Of a DNA stretch of 64,000 nt, positions 28,761-36,673 are shown in pieces. Origin of the DNA: Rhodothermus sp. (GTDB lineage: Bacteria > Bacteroidota > Rhodothermia > Rhodothermales > Rhodothermaceae); assembly GCA_030950375.1 (NCBI GenBank), contig JAUZRN010000002.1:1-64000 (forward strand), read 5' to 3'. Numbering within the stretch: position 1 is the stretch's first letter; every line of letters begins with the position of its first letter. The notes beneath the pieces are model-generated. The model saw nothing but the letters and a program-made list of their open reading frames with translations, did no database searches and was not told the DNA's origin. Both the position numbers and the translations under genes were made by a program.

Positions 28761-28797
28761 ATCCCCGAGACCGCTGTAATGTCTCGGGGATTTTTTT
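28761..28797 (+). terminator. Rho-independent terminator of tdh-kbl
   Basis: An 11-bp perfect stem (ATCCCCGAGAC at 28761-28771, GTCTCGGGGAT at 28781-28791) with a 9-nt loop is followed by a run of seven T residues. It is on the plus strand, 22 bp after the kbl stop. The sequence after it (28800-28910) is markedly AT-rich and probably holds the promoter of the cytochrome gene. Confidence 0.94.
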
Positions 28798-28945
28798 ATA
28801 AAAGGTGTAATAATTTCATAAATACAAATGTATCTGAAAACATTAATTTTTAAATGTAACTTTTTATATACGTACTTGCTCACCTCAGATTTTTTGTTTA
28901 AACATAAGATCGACAGGCAATCCGAGCGCTGAGCGAAGTACAAAG

Positions 28946-29362
28946 ATGAAGAAAGGCATTTTCGGGGTACTCCTTCTGGTCAGTCTGGGTAGTGGTCTGG
29001 GCGCGTACTTACAACGACCGGAAGCCCTACAGAGCAAATGGAAGGCGCCTGCCTGGGCCGATACGCTGCAAAATCCATATGCTAACCGCGTCGAAGAAGC
29101 CATCCAGGCCGGGGCAAAAATCTTTCAGCAGCAGTGTGCGGTCTGTCATGGCAATAAGGGACGGGGAGATGGTCCGGCGGGTATGGCACTTAACCCACAA
29201 CCGGCCGATTTGACCTCTAAGGAAGTGCAGGCGCAATCGGATGGCGCGCTGTTCTGGAAGATCAGCGAAGGGCGTGGGGCAATGCCGGGCTTCAAAGCGA
29301 TTTTGAGTGAGGCAGAGCGGTGGCAGGTAGTTACGTATCTGCGCAGTCTGGCACGGAAATAA
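28946..29362 (+). CDS. Mono-haem cytochrome c, exported
   Basis: A 138-residue class I c-type cytochrome. An N-terminal hydrophobic segment (residues 4-20) acts as a signal peptide or membrane anchor. One haem-binding motif, CAVCH (64-68), is followed by GNKGRGDGPAG and a likely axial methionine M113 in GAMPGF, a pattern typical of cytochromes near oxidase or electron-transfer chains. It is the first gene of a three-gene plus-strand set with a porin and a second cytochrome lipoprotein. The redox partner is unknown. It is preceded by a long AT-rich leader after the kbl terminator. Confidence 0.9.
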   Translation: MKKGIFGVLLLVSLGSGLGAYLQRPEALQSKWKAPAWADTLQNPYANRVEEAIQAGAKIFQQQCAVCHGNKGRGDGPAGMALNPQPADLTSKEVQAQSDGALFWKISEGRGAMPGFKAILSEAERWQVVTYLRSLARK

Positions 29363-29378
29363 AAATTCAAGCAATGCC

Positions 29379-30602
29379 ATGAAATACCGACGCTACATCC
29401 TCTGGGGCGTTACTTTCTGGATGGTTACCGGCTTTTCCCTTGTACAGGCTCAGCGGCTGGATCCGACGCCCGGTCAGAGTCTCTTCACGGTGCGTGGTTA
29501 TGCGCATTCCGGACTGGAATTTCGAAAGTTTGAAGGCAAGCCCCTGAACAGTAGTTTTGTAGGGGGGAGCTTTAATCCGATTTTTCTGTGGCGGCAGTCA
29601 GATCGATTGCTTTTCGAGGGCGAATTAGGGGTGGCGTTTGACGAGGGCGTGGTCACCTTCGATCTGGAATATGCGAACGTAGCTTATAAATTGACCAATC
29701 GGATAACGGCGCGAATCGGGCAGTTTTTGCTTCCTTTTGGCATTTTTGTACCTAATTTACATCCTGCCTGGATTAATCGGCTACCTACTGCGCCGTTAGG
29801 GTTCGACCATCACAATCCCGTGGGACCCACGGCTGATTTTGGCTTTGAACTGCGCGGTGCATTTCCGCTGGGAGAAGGACGCCTGACCTATGCCGTCTAC
29901 GTCACCAATGGCCCTGCGCTTTTGACAGGAGAGGACAATCCAGCAGAAGCTGGACGCCTGATTTTCAGTCAGGTAGAAGATAACAATAGCAATAAAGCGA
30001 TTGGGGGACGTATCAGTGTACTGCCTTTTTCTAATCTGTCGTTGGAGATCGGACTTTCGGGACAGTATGCCCGGGTAGGTCCTGATGGTTCTGAATACGA
30101 AAAGGTAGCGGCCCGGATGTACAGTGTGGATGTGAACTTAATTCGTACCCTGCCGGCCCTCCAGAGTGTCTTGAATATCAAAGGACAGTACAACAACGTT
30201 CAGGTCGATCGGGCCACCTATACGTTCACGACCTCCGGCGTAGGACCGCCGACGTCGCTGACCTTCGACAATACCAGCTGGGCGTACTTTCTCCAGGCTT
30301 CGCTGCAGCCTTCTTTTGTACCCCATGCGCTCCTGCGCCATCTGGAGCTGGTCGGACGCGTTTCGCAAATGGAACTGGCTCCAGAGGCCCCATGGGGGAC
30401 CCGGCAGCGTGAATTCGCCATAGGGCTCAATTACTGGATCGATTGGCGCACGGTGGTCAAGTTCAGCTATCTGATCATCAGGCCGCTGGAAGCACACGAC
30501 GAGGAAGGAGAAGGATTGCTTAAAACCGAAACGGTCGCTGAAGAACACGAGGAAGGATTCTTTAGGAATGCCTTCATGATTCATATTGCCATTGGATTTT
30601 GA
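29379..30602 (+). CDS. Outer-membrane porin-like protein between two cytochromes
   Basis: A 407-residue beta-barrel protein with a signal peptide (cleavage near LVQAQ-RL). The mature part resembles phosphate-selective-porin/OprP-type barrels: alternating strands such as FTVRGYAHSGLEF, VTFDLEYANVAYKLTNRITARIGQFLLPFG, and a C-terminal strand ending in IGF. A Glu/His-rich loop (EEHEEGF) near the end could bind metal. It starts 16 bp after the first cytochrome gene and is followed 23 bp later by a cytochrome lipoprotein, so the three are probably one transcription unit. Transport substrate unknown. Confidence 0.8.
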   Translation: MKYRRYILWGVTFWMVTGFSLVQAQRLDPTPGQSLFTVRGYAHSGLEFRKFEGKPLNSSFVGGSFNPIFLWRQSDRLLFEGELGVAFDEGVVTFDLEYANVAYKLTNRITARIGQFLLPFGIFVPNLHPAWINRLPTAPLGFDHHNPVGPTADFGFELRGAFPLGEGRLTYAVYVTNGPALLTGEDNPAEAGRLIFSQVEDNNSNKAIGGRISVLPFSNLSLEIGLSGQYARVGPDGSEYEKVAARMYSVDVNLIRTLPALQSVLNIKGQYNNVQVDRATYTFTTSGVGPPTSLTFDNTSWAYFLQASLQPSFVPHALLRHLELVGRVSQMELAPEAPWGTRQREFAIGLNYWIDWRTVVKFSYLIIRPLEAHDEEGEGLLKTETVAEEHEEGFFRNAFMIHIAIGF

Positions 30603-30625
30603 AAATTTTAAGCTGCAAAAGCGCC

Positions 30626-30943
30626 ATGAAAAAGCTCTATATGCTGCTTCTTGGTCTGGGCGTGCTCAGCATAGGCGGTATCGGTTGCAGCCCTGTAGCC
30701 TTCCGGGCAGATATGGCAACGGCAGAACAACAGCGTGACCCCACCCCACGATTACGAGCGATTGATACCAAGCCAGGCGTGCAGCTCTGGGGGGAAAACT
30801 GCATTCGTTGCCATAATGCACCGCCCCCTGCTGCTTTTGGCGATGCGGAGTGGGAGATCATTACGCATCATATGCGCGTGCGGGCCAACCTGACCGAGGA
30901 GGAGGTGCAGAAGATTCGGGCATTTCTGATTTCTTCGAATTAA
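30626..30943 (+). CDS. Cytochrome c lipoprotein, small
   Basis: About 105 residues from the ATG at 30626. A lipoprotein signal ends in GGIGC (C21 as anchor), so the protein should sit on a membrane face. One haem motif, CIRCH (59-63), is followed by NAPPPAAFGDAEWEIITHHM, where M83 is a candidate axial ligand, and the domain ends in EEEVQKIRAFL, a usual cytochrome c final helix. With the upstream cytochrome and porin it may form an envelope electron-transfer set. No terminator hairpin is evident downstream, where a gene-poor stretch begins. Confidence 0.85.
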   Translation: MKKLYMLLLGLGVLSIGGIGCSPVAFRADMATAEQQRDPTPRLRAIDTKPGVQLWGENCIRCHNAPPPAAFGDAEWEIITHHMRVRANLTEEEVQKIRAFLISSN

Positions 30944-31903
30944 TTGTAGGCTTAACGGGGCATACCAGCGCATATGCGCGGGTGGCTACGTGCTGCAAGC
31001 AGGAGCAGTGAGCTTTGTGGAGTTTTTCCGCAGATGATAGCGCGAAGAATCGCTCTTGGCCTCGGAAGAAGGACGGTTGGGGGGTAAGGAGAAGCGCCCG
31101 GGGTTCGGCCGTCAGCCGCTTGCCAGAAGAACGACGAGATTGCGCAGGGTCTCGTTTGACTGTCCCGCCGGACTTTTCCAGAGATGGATGGACGAGCTTT
31201 TTCGGATGCGGTCGTAATCACGTCTTGCAAGCTGAAGCGCCCGGCTCGTTCGACCATGGTGCTGAGAAGGACCCCGTGTAGGAGCAGGTCGCCTGGTTCG
31301 GCTTTGAGCGCTTCCCGGTGTTGGCTTTGAAGACGGCAAACAACTTTACGGGCTGCTGCAATGCGCAGATGAAGGGCGTGAAGGGGAAAGGATGGTGTAT
31401 CGTTGGATTCTGAGTGGCTGTGACACGACAGCCAGTTGCCCTGTTCATGTCTTTGGGCAGAGGCCCCACCCGCCTCCGGCAACGCGCCGTTCTGATAACG
31501 GCGGTTGTGCTCCTGTAACGTTCGAAGAGATTGCTGAAGGGTTGCACGTCGCTCTCAGGAATGTGTCTGGTACCAACATGCTCAGCGTCGCACCGTGTAG
31601 GCAGAGCGGCTGACGCCAGGTTCTGGAGAGAACGCGGGGCGTAAGTTGCTGATCATTGAGGCGTGGAGAAGAAGGAAGGTGCAACGAGGGACCTACACGG
31701 TCAGGATCTGTCGCGGCGATTAAGCGGTGTACAGGGGTAGGCCCGGGCTTATCGTTCAGCGCATTTTCCAGGTTTGGGGTATACGGATTGTTAAATTTTA
31801 ATGAATGAGCTAAAATGTTACTAAAATGTAATAAAATAAAAATAAAAAGCAGCGGCTATAATATCGGTCTCGCCTGCATTCAGTGCACGTACGGAGTGTA
31901 AAG
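30944..31903 (+). other. Gene-poor stretch of about 960 bp before the chemotaxis receptor
   Basis: I find no supported gene. Several short reading frames exist on both strands (longest about 176 codons on minus), but their predicted proteins are rich in Arg/Ser/Pro, lack recognisable motifs and have no ribosome sites, so they look like chance frames or heavily decayed coding DNA. The last 120 bp (31790-31870) turn sharply AT-rich, with a TATAAT at 31857-31862 about 40 bp before the next start, and probably contain the promoter of the receptor gene. Confidence 0.55.
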
Positions 31904-33229
31904 ATGATGCAGCTGTCACGTTCTGGTTGGTTGTTAGTCGCTGTGCTCTGTTACAGTATCCTGTTAGGTAGTCTGGGATGGGGGTTTGGGCAGCGGCAAA
32001 AATGGCAACCGGTATTCTGGGTCGTCCTGTTAGAAGGAGGTGGGCTTTTAGGCCTACTGGGGGGATGGCTATTGGGTAGTCGATTACGTACTCATCGCGA
32101 AACTTCTTTATTAGATGTCCAAGCTACAGTTGAAGGTGCGCAATTGGAACCGCTTCGTGCTCATGAGGGGCAGGCGGAAGAACCGGCGGCCTTACGCCAG
32201 GAATTGGAACAGGGACAGCAGCATTTAGCACAGATTCAGCAGGCGCTGGCAGCCAGCCAGGAGGAGCTTCATCAACTAAAGCAGGCACTTGTGCAGCTTC
32301 AGGGTGAAGTGCATGCCCTGGGTGGTGATCTTTTACAATTGCAGCCCGTGCTGCAGGAGGTGGGTAGCCGGTTACGCGCTTTGCTGTCGCGTGCAGAGGG
32401 GGATGTCATGCATCTGGTGGAGCATCTGAATCGGATCCATGTCGCTTCGCAGGAGCAAGTCGCACGTATTGCCGAAATTGCTCGGGAGGTACGCGATGTG
32501 GCTCAGGGTAATCAGGAACTGGAGGTCGTTGAACAGAAAATCCATAATTACCTGGATGCGCAGCTGGTCCGTACCCGTAAAGAGTTGCAGCATTTGCAGC
32601 AACTGGTCGATGAGGCGCGGCAACTGAAGCCGTTGGTCGACCAGATTGACGGTATTGCTCGGCAGACGCATCTGCTTGCCCTGAATGCAACGATTGAGGC
32701 GACCCGGGCGGGTGAGGCGGGACGTAGCTTTGCCGTGGTAGCGGGAGAAGTACAGAAGCTGTCGGAGCGAACGCGGATACTGGCGGCTTCGATCGACCGG
32801 CAGGTCGCTCAGGTTACGCAGCGTTTACAGGAGAAGCTTACGCAACTGAGCACGCTACTGGAAACGAACGTTCAGGAATTGCAGGAGCTGCAGCGGGCCA
32901 GTCAGCAGATAGAGCAGGCGTTGCGCGAGAACAATCGGCGTATTTCCTCGCTGGTAGAGGTGGTTGAGCAGGTCAACAGCAGTCAGGTCGTCGCTCAGCT
33001 TTCGGAGGCGCTTGGAGCGGTTCAGTTTCAGGATGTAGCCCGTCAGGAAATTGAACAGGTGATTCTTCTGCTTCAGAGGGTAGAGACTTATCTTATTCAG
33101 GGAGCTCGGTGGTTGCAGGAGCCCTCAGGGCGTGAGCGGCCGATCTTACCGGCTAAGGAGTCAAAACCGCCAGAAGGAGGGGCGGCCGGTGAGGAGGATG
33201 AGGGAGGACCGCGCATTGAGCTTTTTTAG
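31904..33229 (+). CDS. Methyl-accepting chemotaxis protein-type receptor without a periplasmic sensor
   Basis: A 441-residue membrane-anchored signalling protein. Two membrane helices near residues 8-26 and 33-55 have almost no loop between them, so no periplasmic sensing domain exists. A long coiled coil follows, and the hairpin tip of the MCP signalling domain is clear ([25 protein letters not shown], then [18 protein letters not shown]). Near the C-terminus [16 protein letters not shown] is a motif seen in some receptors of alternative chemosensory systems. The ATG at 31904 has GGAG 7 nt upstream and is preferred to a GTG 21 bp earlier. No che genes are nearby. Confidence 0.85.
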   Translation: MMQLSRSGWLLVAVLCYSILLGSLGWGFGQRQKWQPVFWVVLLEGGGLLGLLGGWLLGSRLRTHRETSLLDVQATVEGAQLEPLRAHEGQAEEPAALRQELEQGQQHLAQIQQALAASQEELHQLKQALVQLQGEVHALGGDLLQLQPVLQEVGSRLRALLSRAEGDVMHLVEHLNRIHVASQEQVARIAEIAREVRDVAQGNQELEVVEQKIHNYLDAQLVRTRKELQHLQQLVDEARQLKPLVDQIDGIARQTHLLALNATIEATRAGEAGRSFAVVAGEVQKLSERTRILAASIDRQVAQVTQRLQEKLTQLSTLLETNVQELQELQRASQQIEQALRENNRRISSLVEVVEQVNSSQVVAQLSEALGAVQFQDVARQEIEQVILLLQRVETYLIQGARWLQEPSGRERPILPAKESKPPEGGAAGEEDEGGPRIELF

Positions 33230-33242
33230 GAGCAGAAGGAGC

Positions 33243-34202
33243 TCAACTTTTTCGCAGGCGACACAGGAAGAAGCCTTCCATTTCCGGGGTAGGTAATATG
33301 CGGCGGGCGTGCCGGAGGTCGGGATGGAAAGTGCGGCCTTCCCAGCGTTCGAGGCCGGGCAGTTGGTTGGAGAGAGGCAGCTCGATGGGTTCGACGGTAA
33401 GCCTCTTGCCAAAGCGACGAAGCAGGCGGTCGAGCACGGCTTCGTTTTCTTCCGGGGCCATGGTACAGGTAGCATAGACGAGCACACCGCCGGGTCGCAG
33501 GCTTTCGACGGCCGAGACCAGCAGCAGGTACTGTTTGCGGGCCATTTCTTGAATTTTTCGAGGACTCCAGTAGGCGAAGGATTTCGGGTCGCTCAGGTGG
33601 AAACGTCCTTCGGCAGAGCAGGGGGCATCAACCAGTACGTAATCGAAGTGGGCGGGGCGATAGCGGCCTACGCGCCTGCCGTCTTGCAGAAACAACCGCA
33701 CATTGGGCGCGCCATATGCCTGCACGTTTGCCCGCAGACGGTAAAAGCGCGTGCGTACGACTTCGACTGCGGCAATCTCGCCCTGTCCCTGCAGGAGACA
33801 GGCCAGTTGGAGCGTTTTGCTGCCTGGCGCGGCGCAGAGATCCAGCACACGGGAGCCGGGTTCCGGGGCCAGCACCAGGGGCGGCAGCATGCTCGAAAGG
33901 TCCTGCACGTAAATCCACCGGGCCCGGTAGGCCCTGCTTTGTAGCAGGGCCGTTCGTGCTTCCGGAGGCACCCAGAACGCATCAGCATACCACGCCACCG
34001 GGTGTGGATGAATTCCTTCGGCTGCCAGGGCAGCCTGTACGGTCGCGCGATCCATCTGCAATGTGTGGACGCGAAAAGCCGTAATACGCGGCACCCGAAA
34101 GGCGGCGATAACGGTGGGTAGCCATGCCGAGGGTACCAGTCGCTGTAGCCGGGCTATAAAAGCCTCCGGGAGGGCTGCACTCATTCCTCCAGGACGATGC
34201 AT
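33243..34202 (-). CDS. NOL1/NOP2/Sun-family RNA cytosine-C5 methyltransferase
   Basis: An enzyme of about 319 residues that methylates cytosine C5 in rRNA or tRNA with S-adenosylmethionine. Motifs: DLCAAPGSKTLQLA for SAM binding, VLVDAPCSAEGRF with the release Cys, and YATCTMAPEENEAVL with the nucleophile Cys. It is shorter than E. coli RsmF, lacking most of the C-terminal PUA-like part, and closer in size to archaeal NOP2-type enzymes. The start is uncertain: an ATG at 34202 and another at 34184 (MSAALPEAF, with GGAGG too close) are both possible. Its stop lies 13 bp from the convergent receptor gene. The RNA target is not known. Confidence 0.88.
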   Translation of the reverse strand: MHRPGGMSAALPEAFIARLQRLVPSAWLPTVIAAFRVPRITAFRVHTLQMDRATVQAALAAEGIHPHPVAWYADAFWVPPEARTALLQSRAYRARWIYVQDLSSMLPPLVLAPEPGSRVLDLCAAPGSKTLQLACLLQGQGEIAAVEVVRTRFYRLRANVQAYGAPNVRLFLQDGRRVGRYRPAHFDYVLVDAPCSAEGRFHLSDPKSFAYWSPRKIQEMARKQYLLLVSAVESLRPGGVLVYATCTMAPEENEAVLDRLLRRFGKRLTVEPIELPLSNQLPGLERWEGRTFHPDLRHARRILPTPEMEGFFLCRLRKS

Positions 34203-34361
34203 CAAGGGTTGGGCAAAGGAGGATACCCATGCCCTGCGCTGTCCCTTAACGCACCTTCATGAACGCAGGTTTTATCCCGACGATTGAAGAGGTTGCGTAA
34301 AGGTGCCGATATTCTTACCATAGCATTAGGGCGCCGTCTGATCAGGCAATCTGGGAAGGTA

Positions 34362-35621
34362 ATGCGTCGAAGTGATGACACGATTCGCTGTTCGTTCTGT
34401 GGGCGGACGACCCACGAGGTCCTTTCGATGGTGGCCGGTCCCAATGATGTGTACATCTGTGACCGATGCATTCACGATGCGGCCGGTATTGTACGTAACG
34501 ATCTGATGGCCCATGCAGCTGCCCGTCGCCGCCCTCAAGCACGTCGACGGCGGCTGACACCTCCAGAGATCAAAGCCGCCCTCGATGAGTACGTAGTTGG
34601 TCAGGAGCGCGCCAAAAAAACACTGGCCGTAGCCGTTTACAACCACTACAAACGTATCGATAGCCAGCATTACCTGGCCGACTACGACGATGTTGAGCTG
34701 GAAAAATCCAATATCCTGCTGATTGGTCCGACCGGTACGGGCAAGACGCTGCTGGCGCGCACCTTGGCTCGCATTCTTGACGTACCGTTTTCGATCTCTG
34801 ATGCCACGGCGTTGACCGAAGCGGGATACGTCGGAGAAGACGTCGAAAGTATTCTGGCGCATCTGTTGCATGCCGCCGACTTCAACGTAGAGCGGGCCGA
34901 GCAGGGGATCGTCTACATTGACGAGATCGACAAGATTGCGCGTAAGAGCGATAGTCCTTCCATTACGCGCGATGTTTCGGGCGAAGGTGTGCAGCAGGCC
35001 CTGTTGAAGATTCTGGAAGGCACGATTGCCGGGGTACCTCCAAAGGGCGGACGCAAGCATCCGGAGCAGAATCTGATCAACATCGACACGCGCAACATTC
35101 TGTTCATCTGCGGGGGCGCTTTTGAGGGGTTGGAGGAGATCATTGCGCACCGCCTTTCAACGTCGTCGATTGGCTTTTTTGCGTCGGAGGGTAAACGGGT
35201 TGATCCCCGGGACCCACGCATTTTTTACTATGTCGAGCCCGATGATCTGCTCAAGTTTGGCCTGATTCCTGAGTTCATCGGCCGTCTGCCGGTTATTACA
35301 CCGCTGGAGGCGCTTTCGGACGAAGCGCTTCGGAGCATTCTGACCGAGCCCAGAAATGCACTGGTCCGCCAGTATCAGAAGCTGTTTGCGATGGATGGTA
35401 TCGAGTTGATCTTCGAGGAAGAGGCGCTGCACGCCATTGTCGAGCGAGCCAAGGAGCTGGGCACCGGCGCGCGTGGTTTGCGGGCGGTCATGGAAGAGGT
35501 CATGCTGGACATCATGTTCAACATACACACGATCCCCCAGGTGGGAGTATGCCGCATTACGGCGGCGACGGTCCGCTACGGGGAAGCTCCGATCTACGAA
35601 GAACGGCGTGCCAGTGCATAA
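34362..35621 (+). CDS. clpX: ATP-dependent Clp protease ATP-binding subunit ClpX
   Basis: A 419-residue AAA+ unfoldase that feeds substrates to ClpP. The start at 34362 is chosen because it places the zinc-binding domain (C10, C13, C33, C36) at the N-terminus; the frame is open 78 bp further up. Walker A is GPTGTGKT (122-129), the pore loop is GYVG (155-158), Walker B is IVYIDEID (183-190), the sensor region is [18 protein letters not shown], and the ClpP-docking IGF loop is present (270-272). It stands apart from clpP, unlike the usual clpP-clpX order. Divergent from the RNA methylase; the spacing to the downstream YihY gene is 83 bp. Confidence 0.97.
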   Translation: MRRSDDTIRCSFCGRTTHEVLSMVAGPNDVYICDRCIHDAAGIVRNDLMAHAAARRRPQARRRRLTPPEIKAALDEYVVGQERAKKTLAVAVYNHYKRIDSQHYLADYDDVELEKSNILLIGPTGTGKTLLARTLARILDVPFSISDATALTEAGYVGEDVESILAHLLHAADFNVERAEQGIVYIDEIDKIARKSDSPSITRDVSGEGVQQALLKILEGTIAGVPPKGGRKHPEQNLINIDTRNILFICGGAFEGLEEIIAHRLSTSSIGFFASEGKRVDPRDPRIFYYVEPDDLLKFGLIPEFIGRLPVITPLEALSDEALRSILTEPRNALVRQYQKLFAMDGIELIFEEEALHAIVERAKELGTGARGLRAVMEEVMLDIMFNIHTIPQVGVCRITAATVRYGEAPIYEERRASA

Positions 35622-35704
35622 GCCTGAGGCAGGGGACGAGGAACCCGACTCCCCGAGCCGCTTTAGCTTGCCGCTGCTTTGTCGCTCAACAGTCCGCCTA
35701 TAGC

Positions 35705-36673
35705 ATGCGGCTTCGATGGGAGGCTTTTCACGGAATATGTCGACGCGTCAGGCAGACGCTTCGCTACTATCTGGTAGGGCTTTATCATCTGCTTGACCGT
35801 AAGCCCGTTTTTCTCTGGGCCCAGGCTATCGCGTTCAAGGTGCTGGTAACTCTTGTGCCCGTGCTGGTGCTGGCCACGGGCGTGCTGGGTCGTATCTTGC
35901 AGCAGGAGCGCCCGTTTCAGGCCGTCGCCCGTTTTATCCGGGATTTTCTGCCTGCCTATCAGAGTGATCAGCTACTTCAATTTCTGGAACAGCTACAGCG
36001 GGCCAGCGGCACCTTTACGCTGATCGGTATGCTGGGCCTGCTATATGCCACCATGACCCTGTTTACCACGCTGCGGGGCGTGCTGTGTCAGGTGTTCGAC
36101 GAGCCCTGGCATCAGGGGCGTTCTATGCTGCGCGGCTATCTGTTCGATCTCCGCATGATGGTACAGGTAGGCGGACTGTTTCTGCTGACGTTCGGCGTTT
36201 CGCTGGCCATTCAGGCTGTCAATGCAGCCGGCATGGAATGGCTGCAACGACTTTCTCTGGATTATGGGTGGCTGCGGGAAGGCTGGCAACGCCTTATCCA
36301 GGTGCTGGGATTGGTGATTCCGTATCTGCTCAGCCTGGTCATGTTCTTTCAGCTGTACTATTTCACGCCGAAGCCCCGGCCCCCTCTTCGCGGGGCGCTT
36401 CTCGGCGCGATGGTGGCCGCTCTGCTCTGGGAAATGGCCAAGACCGCTTTTGCCTTTTATGCGACCCGCTCTACCCTCTTTGAACGTTTTGCAAATAGTG
36501 GGATTTCGGCCATTGGTCACGTGTTTGGACTCATACTCGCCTTTGGGTTCTGGGTGTATTATTCCAGTGTGGTCTTCATCCTGGGCGCATTGCTGGTGCT
36601 TCTGTACGAGAAGCATCAGCGCGATCGGAACAAGACGCTCCTCGCTACAGCAACTTCGGAGGTGGACGCATGA
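35705..36673 (+). CDS. YihY/BrkB family inner-membrane protein
   Basis: About 322 residues with six predicted membrane helices, of the YihY/virulence factor BrkB family. Recognisable parts are KPVFLWAQAIAFKVLVTLVPVLVLATGVL near the N-terminus, the GMLGLLYATMTLFTTLRGVLCQVFD segment, and the C-terminal EMAKTAFAFYATRSTLFERFANSGISAIG…WVYYSSVVFILGA. The ATG at 35705 places the family's N-terminus correctly; the frame is open upstream inside clpX's tail. These proteins have been mistaken for RNase BN and are now discussed as transporters or envelope lipid factors. Its stop overlaps the TamA-like gene (ATGA), favouring an envelope role. Confidence 0.88.
   Translation: MRLRWEAFHGICRRVRQTLRYYLVGLYHLLDRKPVFLWAQAIAFKVLVTLVPVLVLATGVLGRILQQERPFQAVARFIRDFLPAYQSDQLLQFLEQLQRASGTFTLIGMLGLLYATMTLFTTLRGVLCQVFDEPWHQGRSMLRGYLFDLRMMVQVGGLFLLTFGVSLAIQAVNAAGMEWLQRLSLDYGWLREGWQRLIQVLGLVIPYLLSLVMFFQLYYFTPKPRPPLRGALLGAMVAALLWEMAKTAFAFYATRSTLFERFANSGISAIGHVFGLILAFGFWVYYSSVVFILGALLVLLYEKHQRDRNKTLLATATSEVDA

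Noticed and set aside
30952-31482. A 176-codon minus-strand frame in the gene-poor stretch
   Set aside because: It is not opposite a gene, so I considered it, but its protein has no recognisable motif or ordered composition and no ribosome site; I left it as unassigned sequence.
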